Assembly (NCBI RefSeq): GCF_963676685.1
Contig: NC_092345.1
Span: 45,901,838-45,965,837, forward strand
Direction: 5' to 3'
DNA length: 64,000 nt
Source: Mytilus edulis
Lineage: Eukaryota > Mollusca > Bivalvia > Mytilida > Mytilidae
Shown here: positions 35,010-45,761 of the stretch, piece by piece
How positions within the stretch are numbered: the first letter of the stretch is position 1
How the letters are laid out: each line of letters begins with the position of its first letter
Notes under the pieces: generated by a model
Database searches by the model: none
The model's input: only the letters and a program-made list of their open reading frames with translations
What the model was told of the DNA's origin: nothing
Position numbers and translations under genes: made by a program

Positions 35010-36389
35010 GCTGCTATCGAATGGCTATAATTTGCACTAATTTACCAGTTATAACTTTCAATATTTATTTTTATTCCTATTTGATTTTCAATCTTTCATT
35101 ATACATGTTATAATCTTCTATCCATGTATAATGGGTTTTTTGGTGCTTTTAAAGAATGCATTACAATAACATCACCTTTGCAGAATCTAACTGTCTAAAG
35201 CACTATGCAGGGTTTGAAATTAGTAGGGGTCCACTCGCCAATGGCCCCTAAAATTTGGTGTGGGCTACTTTAATTGCTGCTTTTCTTAATTGGACTAAAT
35301 ACATGTATGTGAGCTACAAAATTTAAGCTGTGGGCTACAATTGCCAAAGTCTTAAGTTCAATCCCTGCTATGTGTAATCTCATTGTTGGTACACCAAAAT
35401 GACGTCATTGGCTAAAGGAGAGGGTTCACGAAGGTTTACAATTGGCCCTAAATTTTTTTTGTTTTTTTTTAAATTTGGCCAAAAAATTACAAAGTTCACA
35501 TAGAAATACTTGTCATAACACTATTTAAGACAAAAATATATTTTTCTGGCACATTCGTTTACAATTTATGATCTACAGTGATCTATGACGCCTTAAATAA
35601 ACATAATTTGTATTTTAAGGTCAATTTTCAAAATTCAAATTCAAATATTTTATTGGACAAAGCACATATGATACAATGCGTATTCCAAGATACAAACACA
35701 TTAAACATGACAATTTATGCAAATACAACATAAAGAAACATTTCAAGTACTAATTAAAAACCAATTGTTCAGAGAACAATTGAAAGTCTTTCCACACCAA
35801 AAAAATTTTGATAAGAAGATAATTTCTTCATACTGATGCGATAAATAATGATTTAATTATATTTTTGAGTGATATAAGGGAGATAATATGCTACTTACGG
35901 TCTCATATGATAGCTTCTTTCACACTAATTCCAAAAATATATAGTTTCTATATACTTTTGTATGTAGAAGGGGGGATAATTGGCCACTTCCGGTTTGTTG
36001 CAAGTCATGTATAGCCTTCAGTAATCATTGTATGTATCTATATGACAAAATATATGGATTCTGAGTACTTTTAGATGAAAAAATTGCAAAAAAAGCTACT
36101 TCCGGTTTTCTCAAGGTCACTTCCGGTAGTCATTTTTCAAGGTCATTTGTCACCTAATCTTTTGTACAAGGTCAAATGCCTTTATAATGAACTTAGTTGA
36201 AGTCATAATCAAATAACCTCATATCAAGACATTTGAGGGGCAACAACTCCTATAAGATGCCATTAAATTGTATAAGACTAAATGTAGCATATCTTCATTA
36301 CAATAAAGCTGACATTTTGCACTTGTTATTTAGTATGTATCTTTCAAAGTGTCGGAGAAAATGCAAAAACAAGCAAAAGTCACAATTAA
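35010..36389. other. Repeat-derived, no gene
   Basis: 35210-35350 looks like an interspersed repeat (GGGGTCCACTCGCCAATGG; GTGGGCTAC twice). 35980-36180 carries CACTTCCGGTTTG-type motifs three times with CAAGGTCA between them. 35640-35790 is AT-rich. No coding sequence is recognised. Confidence 0.45.
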
Positions 36390-36855
36390 GAACTTGACCT
36401 TGACCTTTGACCTTGACCTCATTTTCTAAGTTAGGACCTAGGGGACTCAAATAAAAACATTCCAGGGTTATACGGTTAACTGTTTATGAGGTAAATGAAC
36501 ATACCGACAAATTTATTTTGTAAAGGTAGATAACTCCTATAAAATTTCATCGAATCGCTTCGATCCAAATAAGCCAAAAATTCCTGAGGGTGTAACGAAC
36601 AATTTGTAAAAAGAATTTTGTCGCTATCTTTTTTTGTTACGAAGGAGATGCACACAGAGGGTAAACAGTGAAAAGGGAGATAACTCTTACATAGAAAATT
36701 GATCGGCTTAGCAGGGTGAAATTTAAAAGCGCATAAACTATACAATACCATATGGGAAATATTTAAGCGACATATTGCGAAACAAACATTTTGCGCAAGA
36801 ACAAAATTTGGCGGAAGAAAAAAAAAAAAAAATAATAATAATAATAATAAATATA
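36390..36855 (+). mobile_element. ~465 bp repeat, copy 1
   Basis: It starts with the nuclear-receptor-like cluster TTGACCTTGACCTTTGACC (36394 on) and runs through TAAGTTAGGACCTAGGGGAC, ATCGAATCGCTTCGATCC and TTTGTTACGAAGGAGATGCA to GCGCAAGAACAAAATTTGGC, GGAAG, poly-A and (ATA)n. A second direct copy lies at 38740-39200. The overlapping minus-strand open frame (36476-36751) is inside the repeat. Confidence 0.85.
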
Positions 36856-36905
36856 AATCAATTGCTTTAAAAAAGCAATTGTAGGGGGTCTTTCCCCCTT
36901 TAAAA
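36855..36905. repeat. Hairpin after the AATAAT tract
   Basis: CAATTGCTTTAAAAAAGCAATTG is a perfect inverted repeat directly after the poly-A/(AAT)n end of repeat copy 1. It occupies the position of the CTTTCCAC and CTTTTCAC hairpins after copy 2. Confidence 0.7.
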
Positions 36906-36909
36906 TTAA

Positions 36910-36965
36910 TTGAATTGGGGGTGGGGGGGGGGTGTTTGTTTGTTTGTTTGTTTGTTTGTTTGTTT
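36910..36965 (+). repeat. Poly-G and (TTTG)n microsatellite
   Basis: A G-rich run followed by about nine TTTG repeats. The open frame at 36932-37123 starts in this microsatellite and is not a gene. Confidence 0.85.
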
Positions 36966-37578
36966 CTGTATGGGGTCTATATTATTGTTACCGGAGAAGT
37001 TTCATGTTTAGTTTGGAAAGTTTTTCTTTTATTTTAGGTACAGCGCGCGCGCCACATCACGTGACACGGGTTTATAATAACGAAAAGATAGTCTTTTTAT
37101 TCCTTTTTAGGTGGGGACTTTGAACAGACAACATGTATAGAGACGGAATGCACACAATGTAATTTCTTTTGTCATTGTAGGAAATTGACATTTTGATGAC
37201 AGTTCACAAACAGTGCATGATTTGGATTTATTTGATCCGGTGTAACTTTAAAACACATTTATTGATTATTTTCTGATAATGTACATTTTTCAGCACCTGT
37301 TTGTAACACAGATTAGTATTTCAATCTCGGAGCGGACATTTTATTGTAGGCTTTTACTGAAATTTACGGACCTAGCAAGCAATTTTTACGGCATTGCAAT
37401 TTTTTTTCTCTAGGAAAAGCTTTGAGAGATATCTGCACCAAATTTTTTTACAAACTTTTAGTACATGTATGCCCTGCTGACTGCAAATTTTGAGGTCGAT
37501 TGTATTTGTAGTTTCAGAGTACATGTGGATTTTTTTTTCAGAAGTGACGCAAGAACAATATTAAATTTCAATTTTTCA

Positions 37579-37958
37579 TGAAACATGATTGATTGATCAT
37601 GAAACATGATTGATTGATCATGATCATGATTGATTGATCATGATCATGATTGATTGATCATGATTGATCATGATTGATTGATTTATTGATTAGTTGGTTG
37701 GTTGGTAAAACACGTTGGATAGGGCCAATTCAAACAGCGAAAAAGAAACAAAAAAGATCTTGGACCCTATATTAAACACACGAGACGGAAACATGATTGA
37801 TTGATTGGTTGGTTGGTTGGTTGGTTGGTTGGTTGGTTGGTTGGTTGGTTGGTTAAACACGTTGGATAGGGCCAATTGAAACAGCGAAAAAGAAACAAAG
37901 AAGATCTTGGACCCTATATTAAACACACGAGACGAGACGGAAACTTGATTGATTGATC

Positions 37959-37993
<35 letters not shown>

Positions 37994-38150
37994 GTTGGTT
38001 GGTTGGTTGGTTGGTTGGTTGGTTGGTTGGTTAAACACGTTGAATAGGGCCAATTGAAACAGCGAAAAAGAAACAAAGAAGATCTTGGACCCTATATTAA
38101 ACACACGAGACGAGACGGAAACATGATTGATTGATCATGATTGATTGATC

Positions 38151-38193
<43 letters not shown>

Positions 38194-38404
38194 GTTGGTT
38201 GGTTGGTTAAACACGTTGGAAAGGGTCAATTGAAACAGCGAAAAAGAAACAAAGGAGATCTTGAACCCTATATTAAACACATGAGACGGAAACATGATTG
38301 ATTGATTGATTAATCATGATCATGATTGGTTGATTGATCATGATCATGATTTGTTGATTGATCATTATTGATTGATCATGATTGGTTGGTTGGTTGGTTG
38401 GTTG
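37579..38404. repeat. Composite tandem repeat with GATT and TTGG microsatellites
   Basis: Four copies of a ~95 bp unit, containing AAACACGTTGGATAGGGCCA and AGATCTTGGACCCTATATTA, begin near 37709, 37854, 38032 and 38208. They are separated by variable (TTGG)n and (GATT)n tracts and by TGATCATGATCA palindromes. On the minus strand one frame reads QPTN repeats and FNIGSKIFFVSFSLF, but this is the translation of a satellite, not a supported protein. Confidence 0.9.
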
Positions 38405-38739
38405 GCAAACACACATAAAAATCTTCAAGTCGTGCCCCAAATCACATATGTACATGACCTTGACCTTTGACCTTGTGACCTTTGTCAAGGTCATTGCTTC
38501 ACAATGTCATTGCAAAAGACCCTATGGGTCAAGGACCTTTTGTTTAAGTGTTTTGCCTAATAATGGCTTTTTATAAACCATCAATGGGGGTTATGTCCCT
38601 TACATAATGGTAAAACCAATACAGTCATAATGTAACAAAGTTGCCCCTTGAAGTACTGAACATTTTTCACTGCTTAAATTTTCTGTATCTATAACCATTC
38701 AAGAATTATAGGGAAATCAAAGACATATGAAAATCTAAA

Positions 38740-39200
38740 ATATGACCTTGACCTTTGACCTTGACCTAATTTTCTAAGTTAGGACCCAGGGGACTCAAAT
38801 AAAAACATTCCAGGGTTATACGGTTAACGGTTTATGAGTTAAAAAAACATACCGACAAATTTATTCCGTAAAGGTACATAACTCCTATAAAATTTCATCG
38901 AATCGCTTCGATCCAAATTAGCCAAAAATTCCTGAGGATGTAACGAACAATTTGTAAAAAGAATTTTGTCGCTTTCTTATTTTGTTACGAAGGAGATGCA
39001 CACACATGACAAACAGTGAATAGGGAGATAACTCTTACAAAGAAAATGGTTCGGCTTAGCAGGGTGAAATTTAAAAGCGCATAACCTATACGATACAATA
39101 TGAAAAAAATCTAAGCGACATATTGCGAAACAAACATTTATCGCAAGAACAAAATTTGGCGGAAGAAAAAAAAAAAAAAAATAATAATAATAATAATAAT
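38740..39200 (+). mobile_element. ~465 bp repeat, copy 2
   Basis: A direct repeat of 36390-36855 with the same order of landmarks and the same ending (GGCGGAAGA, poly-A, (ATA)n). Differences are scattered substitutions, for example GTTATACGGTTAACGG against GTTATACGGTTAACTG. The two copies bracket the QPTN satellite 2.35 kb apart. Confidence 0.88.
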
Positions 39201-39204
39201 AATC

Positions 39205-39312
39205 AGAACAAATACAATAGGCTTTCCACAGAAAAGTGGAAAGACCTAATAATAATAATAATCAGAACAAATACAATAAGTCTTTTCACAAAAAAGTGAA
39301 AAGACTTAATTA
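39205..39312. repeat. Two tandem hairpin units (CAGAACAAATACAATA)
   Basis: Two ~60 bp units each begin CAGAACAAATACAATA and continue into a hairpin: GGCTTTCCAC / GTGGAAAGACC in the first, AGTCTTTTCAC / GTGAAAAGACT in the second, separated by (AAT)n. Confidence 0.85.
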
Positions 39313-39347
39313 TATATATAATATCACAGTATTACTCAGTATTATAC

Positions 39348-39843
39348 TTATGGTAGACCAACTGACATTAGATTTTTATTACGAAGTTCAAAAGCTTGAC
39401 TTAAATAATTACATATTTGTCTGGTGTCAACCAGATTTACTGGGTTAAGTAAATAAATCGTTGATTTAATATCATCATCATTATTAAGGTTATTGAAAAT
39501 ATCAAACTTCTCTCGAAGGTCTTTATATAGAGGACAATATAAAAGAAAATGAACTTCATCTTCCACTTTATCTTTACAAAGTTTGCAGTATCTTTCACTT
39601 GCTAAAATTTTTGGTTTGCTATATCTCCCAGTTTCAATTGCAAGTGAAATTGCACTTATTCTAATTTTTGTAAGCAGTGATCTATCATATTTCTTAATAT
39701 CAAATCTTAAGTAAGCTTTTAAGTCAAAAGATGAGCACATTTTACTATAAAATCTTAGTTTACCTGTGTTATTAGATTTGATATACTAATTTTAGTACCT
39801 TCAATTTTTTTCCATAATCTTAACTGTTTTTTGGCATAATTCA
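39348..39843 (-). pseudogene. 3' fragment of a LINE reverse transcriptase ORF
   Basis: The open frame 39740-39348 encodes a zinc-finger-like tail with RYCKLCKDKVEDEVHFLLYC (C-x2-C-x8-H-x4-C), followed by PLYKDLREKF. This matches the pattern of the zf-RVT region after the reverse transcriptase/RNase region of many non-LTR retrotransposons. Upstream the similarity continues without an ATG (TGKLRFYSKM) and then in another frame (KKQLRLWKKIEGTKISISNL), so at least one frameshift is present. Only the C-terminal part exists; no polymerase motifs lie upstream. It is a 5'-truncated, decayed insertion. Confidence 0.75.
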
Positions 39844-39953
39844 CCTTGGCCGCCATCCACAATCCAAATTTTTTTTATATTGATGAATTCTACATCAAAA
39901 TTGGAATCTTTTGGTTACAACACATTTTGGAATCATAAGTGGCGGCCAAGGTG
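39842..39953. repeat. Inverted CACCTTGGCCGCCA pair
   Basis: CACCTTGGCCGCC at 39842 and GGCGGCCAAGGTG ending at 39953 are inverted repeats about 110 bp apart with AT-rich sequence between. It may be a small MITE or remnant. Confidence 0.5.
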
Positions 39954-40242
39954 TTTCATAAGCTTTTAGGTCTGAAAATGACACAAAATCATAACATTTT
40001 GTGAAAAAGTCCTTATTGGGCTTACTTTGGTGAATATTATGTACTTTTATGAAAAGAACTGATGTATTTAACATTCAGACTTTTGAAATTGACCCACTTA
40101 CGAACCAAATTGTGACCTTTTTGGTGTTTTATGATAAAGTTGGTATTTCAGGCCATTTTGTGCCATAAGTGAACCTTGTCCTTTGCATTGTTAAGAACGT
40201 TTTCAATTAATTACAATGTTTTGGTGAACGCTTAAGAAAATA

Positions 40243-40403
40243 TTACCCAGAATGCATTAGATTCATCATCATTCTGAAACGGTGAATTCCCATTGAAAAA
40301 GTATGCTTCTTCTTCTCGTCTCCATATGAGCATCCTTTATAAGGATCACCACCATGAGTTATGGCGTATAAAGGAGGACATTTGGAGCCTGTATTGGTAT
40401 AGA
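40243..40403 (-). CDS. Possible terminal exon, unrecognised protein
   Basis: After a pyrimidine tract and CCAATACAG acceptor (40404-40412) the minus strand is open for about 52 codons: KCPPLYAITHGGDPYKGCSY in the middle and FRMMMNLMHSG before TAA. The composition (two Cys, Gly/Pro/Tyr) looks more protein-like than neighbouring frames. The longer open frame to 40446 has no ATG at its start. I found no upstream exon, so this could be a chance frame or a pseudogene fragment. Confidence 0.2.
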
Positions 40404-40744
40404 TTAATGTGAGCATTAAGAAAAGAAAAAGAAAAAATAGGGTCACAGAACTTGTTTTCTTGCTACATATTAAAATTTAGTTAAATTCACAACACTTTCT
40501 ATTATAAAATTACTTTATAAATCTCAGTTATCTCCTCTACTATCAGAGTTATCTCCCCTTATTTGGTAAAGTTGAAAAAAATGAATCAAACTCAAATGTA
40601 TGGTGTTTTTAAGAAAATACAGCAGTAAATAAATATGATAAAACACATAATTTTCGTTATCTATAATACTAAAATTACGAGGTTCAATTTGTCAGCCGTC
40701 ATCGGGTAAAAACGACAAATCAAAGAATTCAACTCTATACATGT

Positions 40745-41180
40745 ATATAACTAATATAGGACAATGGTGTAGATTAAAAATTACACCACTCCAGACCCTT
40801 TTGTTTTCCACATAATTAATATTGCCAATAATTAACAAGTTCCGGGTCGAATCCGATACCGATACCAATAGTATATTCACCTGTTAGCTATTACCTTATC
40901 TGTACGTTCCGCATTTGACAGACGCACCACCAAACGGTGTATTTAGGATTTTTGCTATATACACGGGTCATAATCAAAGGGCTGACACTACTAAATTCAA
41001 CCATTGTCAAATTGTTCCCTATTGTAGTTTTATTCAGCAATCAGCAAGACTTTCTAAGATAACTAATATAGGACAATGCTGTTGATTAAAAAATACTCCA
41101 TTCCTGGATAGCCAGGACCTTTTGTTTTCCAAATAATTAATATTACCAATAATTGATAAGTTCCAGGTCGACGGGTTCAA
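40745..41180. repeat. Two copies of a ~110 bp repeat
   Basis: AACTAATATAGGACAATG (40747 on) and the same at 41059 both continue through GATTAAAAA, CAGGACC/CAGACCC, TTTTGTTTTCCA and AATTAATATT to AAGTTCC(A/G)GGTCGA. The copies are 312 bp apart and about 80-85% similar by eye. Confidence 0.75.
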
Positions 41181-41816
41181 ACAGAAAGATTTGAAAGCAG
41201 AGAAAACTTTGTATCTTATAATCGACATGACTTTATCAGATGACAATACTAATACTAAAATAAGGCTTAGGCATAGTTATATACTTTAATTCAGTCACGG
41301 ACCCGCGATATCACCGGTGTGTACTTGTTTACATAAAAAGTCTAGCTTATAATCATGATAAATGAATAAGATACTACTCTCTTTAATACTAATAAAGATC
41401 TAGACCAATTGTTATCAGCTACAAATGTACTTCAAAATCCAATTAATTAGATTGATTGTGTTTAGCCCCCTACCATCAAAGTCAAAGGGGACTTTAGGTT
41501 TGCACTCTGTCTGTCTGTCTGTCCATTCGTCAGTCGAGCATATCAGTTTTTTACACTTTTTTTCTTCATGCTTGATGATATTGATTTGATATTGGGTGTA
41601 TTGTATTATCATGACAAGTTACAGATCAGGTTTGAATCTTGTCCCAGTCTGATAATTTGGTACAAAGTTATGGTCTCTAGTCTTGAAAATTCACTCCAAT
41701 ATTCAGTTAGTGAGAAGTCAATTTTTACTGAACTAGTAGTACACATTTTTGTTTAAGTGACCAGCTGAAATTTATTGCTGTGTTTTAAACAGCTTGGTGA
41801 TCTTGGGCTGTTTTCT

Positions 41817-41839
41817 GGGGGGGGGGGGGGGGGGGGGGC
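41817..41839 (+). repeat. Poly-G run (~22 G)
   Basis: An uninterrupted G run upstream of the Ro60 coding start. Open frames on both strands across it are artefacts. Such runs are prone to length errors and can form G-quadruplexes. Confidence 0.85.
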
Positions 41840-42383
41840 GGTACACATTTCCCATATCCGTTTTCAAGTATATTACAAACAGTTTCTTACAAATGTATTT
41901 ATGATCTGCAATCTTTTTCTTGCTAATTGGAAACAAAAAGTAACAGGTAAGCATGGTAAGTGCTACATGTAGATGTAGATATATTAAGTTGGTAGTGGGA
42001 AATTATAATTATGGAACTACAAATGAAAATATCCGACATTAAATGAGACAACTTTCTTCCTTATAGTTCAAAATCATTCTATTTGGTGTTGTGTTTCATT
42101 TTGAAATAGGAAGATTGCTAATGATTGGAGGTACATGTACATGTTTCAGTCACAGTCATGTAATTAAAGGGTATATGTACTAGTTGTACTGCCAACAGTC
42201 ACCAGCATTCATTGAAATTTCACTACCAAGTACATGTAAGATGGCTAACAGAATCACCTACATGAAGTCTGACTCTTTACTGTACATTTCTGTTGATACA
42301 TGGTACATGTACCTATACATTGTATTTGTATCTGCAAATGTTTATATTGGTATTAGTCTGAATCATATAAATGTTTATTTTAG

Positions 42384-42903
42384 ATGGCTGCAGCTGTAGA
42401 CGACAAAGATCTGAAAAGATGTTGTAGGTTGTTAAATTACTACACAGAAGGCAGTGTGTACAAGGTATTGGGCCGGACTTACAATAAAGAAAACGCTGCA
42501 TGTCTCGTTCATATGCTGGAAGAAAAACGTGGCAAGGAAATACTAGCAGAAGTAGAAAAATATAATGACAATTGTACTCCTGTACAGAAAGACATGCTTC
42601 TTTTCACCGTAGCACTTTGTATGAAGTCTAAGGACAGTGAATTAAAACAGCATGCTAATAAAATATTCTTATTACTTTGTAAAACTGCCAAGGAACTATT
42701 CACATTTATACAATTTCACAAGAAATTGTCAGGTGATACAAATTCACGAGGATATGGACGTTCGTTGCGACGTACCCTTAATGAATGGTATAACAGACAA
42801 GATCCCATGGACCTTGCTATTTTGGTTATGAAGGAATCAGCATCTGGTGGATGGTCACACGCCAATGTTCTTCGCTTAGCACATATCAAGGGAAAATCAG
42901 AAG
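42384..42903 (+). CDS. RO60: Ro60-type RNA-binding protein, exon 1
   Basis: First coding exon of a seven-exon gene (42384-51136; 1611 bp of CDS, 536 residues; vertebrate Ro60 is about 538). Ro60 is a ring-shaped TROVE-domain protein that binds misfolded small RNAs in its central hole and Y RNAs on its outer face, in RNA quality control. This exon encodes residues 1-173, the first HEAT-like repeats of the TROVE ring: the LFTFIQFHKKL segment (about 110-120) and GGWSHANVLRLAH (about 155-167), which carries the His of the conserved GWSH motif at residue 159. The start ATG directly follows a TTTATTTTAG acceptor, so the 5' UTR probably lies on an upstream exon that I did not find. The split Gly codon at the end joins exon 2 in frame. 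Confidence 0.92.
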
Positions 42904-45400
42904 GTATGATTGTTGTTTGTGTCATGTTGCCAAGCTCACTTTAAATGTCACAGGTTTTTAGTGCATAATTTATTGTTTCATTGGCAATCATACCGATTCT
43001 CCTTATTGTTACATTGTATGTCAAGAGCAAATACATGAATGTAGCCAAAAACTATACCTGTCTATGATGTCAGAGTATGAATAAACCACAAAACTGGTCA
43101 CCAAAAACGTGCAATTAGCAGAAATATAAGAAGGTATGGGTAGTTTGTGTTTCCAGGATACAGCAAATTTCACAGTTCTTTGGTGCAAAGTCCTGATACT
43201 ATGTAGTTGTCTAATTGGCAATCATTCCATAATCTCATTATTTTTATATCAAGAGCAAATGCACTTATGTAGCCGAAAGAACAGAAAGGAAAGATCATAA
43301 ATAAATTTAATAATGGGTGTAACCCACCGTGTTGGGTTGCATGGGTTGTGTCTGGATAAATTTGAACTTTTTGAAAAACTAAGGATTTTCTTATCCCAGG
43401 CATAGATTACCTTAGCTGTATTTGGCACAACGTTTTGGAATTTTGGATCCTCAATGCTCTTCAACTTTGTACTAGTTTGGGTTTATAAATATTTTTGATT
43501 TGAGCGTCACTGATGAGTCTTATGTAGACGAAACGCGCGTCTGGCGTACTAAATTATAATCCTGGTACCTTTGAAAACTATTTACACCACTGGGTCGATG
43601 CCACTGCTGGTGGACGTTTCGTCCCCGAGGGTATCACCAGCCCAGTAGTCAACACTTCGGTGTTGACATGAATATCAATAATGTGGTCATTTTTATAAAT
43701 TTTCCGTATAAAAAACTTTGAACTTTTTGAAAAACTAAGGATTTTCTTATCCCAGGCATAGATTACCTTAGCTGTATTTGGCACAACGTTTTGGAATTTT
43801 GGATCCTCAATGCTCTTCAACTTTGTACTAGTTTGGGTTTATAAATATTTTTGATTTGAGCGTCACTGATGAGTCTTATGTAGACGAAACGCGCGTCTGG
43901 CGTACTAAATTATAATCCTGGTACCTTTGAAAACTATTTAAGATGAAGCCCAATTTTTCATTACATACAAAATGATGTAAAGAAGGTGAATTATAAATAA
44001 CCAAAATTCAGTCTTTTGTTTAATCATGGTAACAATTGAAGGTGTCTGTAAATGTTTGTTTTGTCCTACACTCTTCAAATTATATAAGAACTCCATATTG
44101 TTTTCATGTACATGTATCATTGTGTTTTAGTTTAATTAATTTCATTATCAAATTGGAGACCCATCAGGTTGTTGATTTAATATGTTAAGGGATTTCTTTG
44201 TATCCCTTTTGGTGTCTTTCCTCCCTTTTTTGACATCACACATATTACAATGTAAGTACATTATTTGATTAATCTGTAATGCTGCTTAAATCATCTTTAA
44301 AAAAAAAGCATTTATAAATGAAATTCTTTATTTTCCTGTTAAATAAATCATTCGGACTTTCTGTTTATAACGTACATTATTATATATATGCAGTGTAATT
44401 CAACAATGTTCAATTTAATCATGCAAATTCCTTTGCTTTATGAAAACAAAAATAAATCGTAAAAAAGCATGTTTTGTTTGAAAATAATGAATTGTAATGA
44501 ACTGAAAGTTGATAATTAACCAAGTTTCTAAGTGAGGTACATGTAATTTAGGAGGTATTTCTGTAACAGATGTGATCACCATACAACAAACAATTTAACA
44601 TCCCATTGAAAGCCTCTTGTGTAATCATGGAATTAATAAACTGTACCGAACACATGCATGTGCTTGTCATTTAATTATGAGGCTCCTTAGGGTAATGATA
44701 ATACTATAAGTACTGTAGTACCTAAGCTAATCATCTAACTTGGTTAATGTTATTGATCAACATTGTATCATGTTAAACAACAAGCATAACAAAACATTAT
44801 TAAAGAGCATGAGGATAATAGAAATCAGAAATATTTAAATGAGGAGCATAGTGTCGTTTGCCAGAAAACTGAAGAATACATGTTTTTACTTGTACATGTT
44901 GTAGGCCTCATCAATGCTAAAATGTTATGAAAGGAAAATGTGATTTTAACCAAAAAAATAGCTACCGTCTTTTTTTTTTTTTTTTATCATTCTGTTATTT
45001 ATATAAAACATTTGACTGCAAATTTAAAAAGTTGCATTTATACCAATGTCCTGGATTTAATCTGCCTCTAGAATTTTGACCTCATCACATGTTTATTGAA
45101 TTGGTCTCTTGAAAATATTTTGTTGTGCTAACTGGTATTGTCCCCTAAGAGTTAATTGTAAAAAAAAAATTTGCATGATTTAGGGATTTTAAGCAGAGCC
45201 CTGGTCCTTTCCTTTTTTCACAGCAATTGCTCACTCCTCCATTGTCCTCAAACATGTTAAAATGAGATTGTGAATAGTTCATCCCTTGTTTGAGTCAACG
45301 ATTTTCAGTTTGTTGAAATGAAACTTTTGCTAGAGTTAGATAAAATTACATAACTCTGTTGTATTATTACTATAATTAACAGTGTCTCTTTCTTCTTCAG
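42904..45400 (+). other. Ro60 intron 1 with mussel tandem repeat
   Basis: A 2.5 kb intron (GTATG donor, TTCTTCAG acceptor). It contains the 356 bp-period tandem repeat described separately; the rest is AT-rich and unremarkable. Confidence 0.85.
43010..43940. mobile_element. Mussel repeat, 356 bp period, two identical 221 bp blocks
   Basis: 43364-43584 and 43720-43940 appear identical over all 221 bp. Both end with GAGCGTCACTGATGAGTCTT, ATGTAGACGAAACGCGCGTC and TGGCGTACTAAATTATAATC, CTGGTACCTTTGAAAAC. The spacer holds CTGGGTCGATGCCACTGCTG and GGACGTTTCGTCCCCGAGGG. Reverse-oriented fragments of this family are at 51849-51975, 57050-57130 and 63040-63175. The minus-strand frame starting KSIEDPKFQNVVPNTAKVIY is part of the repeat and may be a remnant of its own coding sequence. 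Confidence 0.88.
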
Positions 45401-45612
45401 GAACAGCCATAATTTTGAAATACTTAGTTAAAGGAATGGAAGAGTTAAAGAAATTAGGCGAACAGCCAGAGAATGTTCAGAAAGTTGTAGACTACCTCAA
45501 AACCATTCATTCTGTGCGTAACTCGACTGACGAGCACCAAGTGGCCAGACTTATTGAGCAACATCATTTAGGAAAACAACAAGTGCTTCCTGCTCTTCTT
45601 AACTCAAAAGAG
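45401..45612 (+). CDS. RO60: Ro60, exon 2
   Basis: Residues 174-244, continuing the TROVE HEAT repeats: GTAIILKYLVKGMEELKKLG, then VVDYLKTIHSVRNSTDEHQV and ending LNSKE. It matches the Ro60 region between the GWSH helix and the KSKEVW segment. The GTAAAA donor follows GAG in phase 0. Confidence 0.93.
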
Positions 45613-45761
45613 GTAAAAGTTAAATTTGAGCTCCCAGTTGAATAAGACAATCAAGATAATAAATAAAAGAAATATTTCCAATTTTACTGCACCTGATTGG
45701 CATTTCGACAATTGATGTCTCAACATTCCTTCAGGCCAAAATATTTTTAAATCCAAATCCT

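Noticed and set aside
37690-38494. Q/N-rich QPTN repeat protein, possibly prion-like
   Set aside because: The repeats are (TTGG)n microsatellite read on the minus strand, and the rest is a satellite unit present four times.
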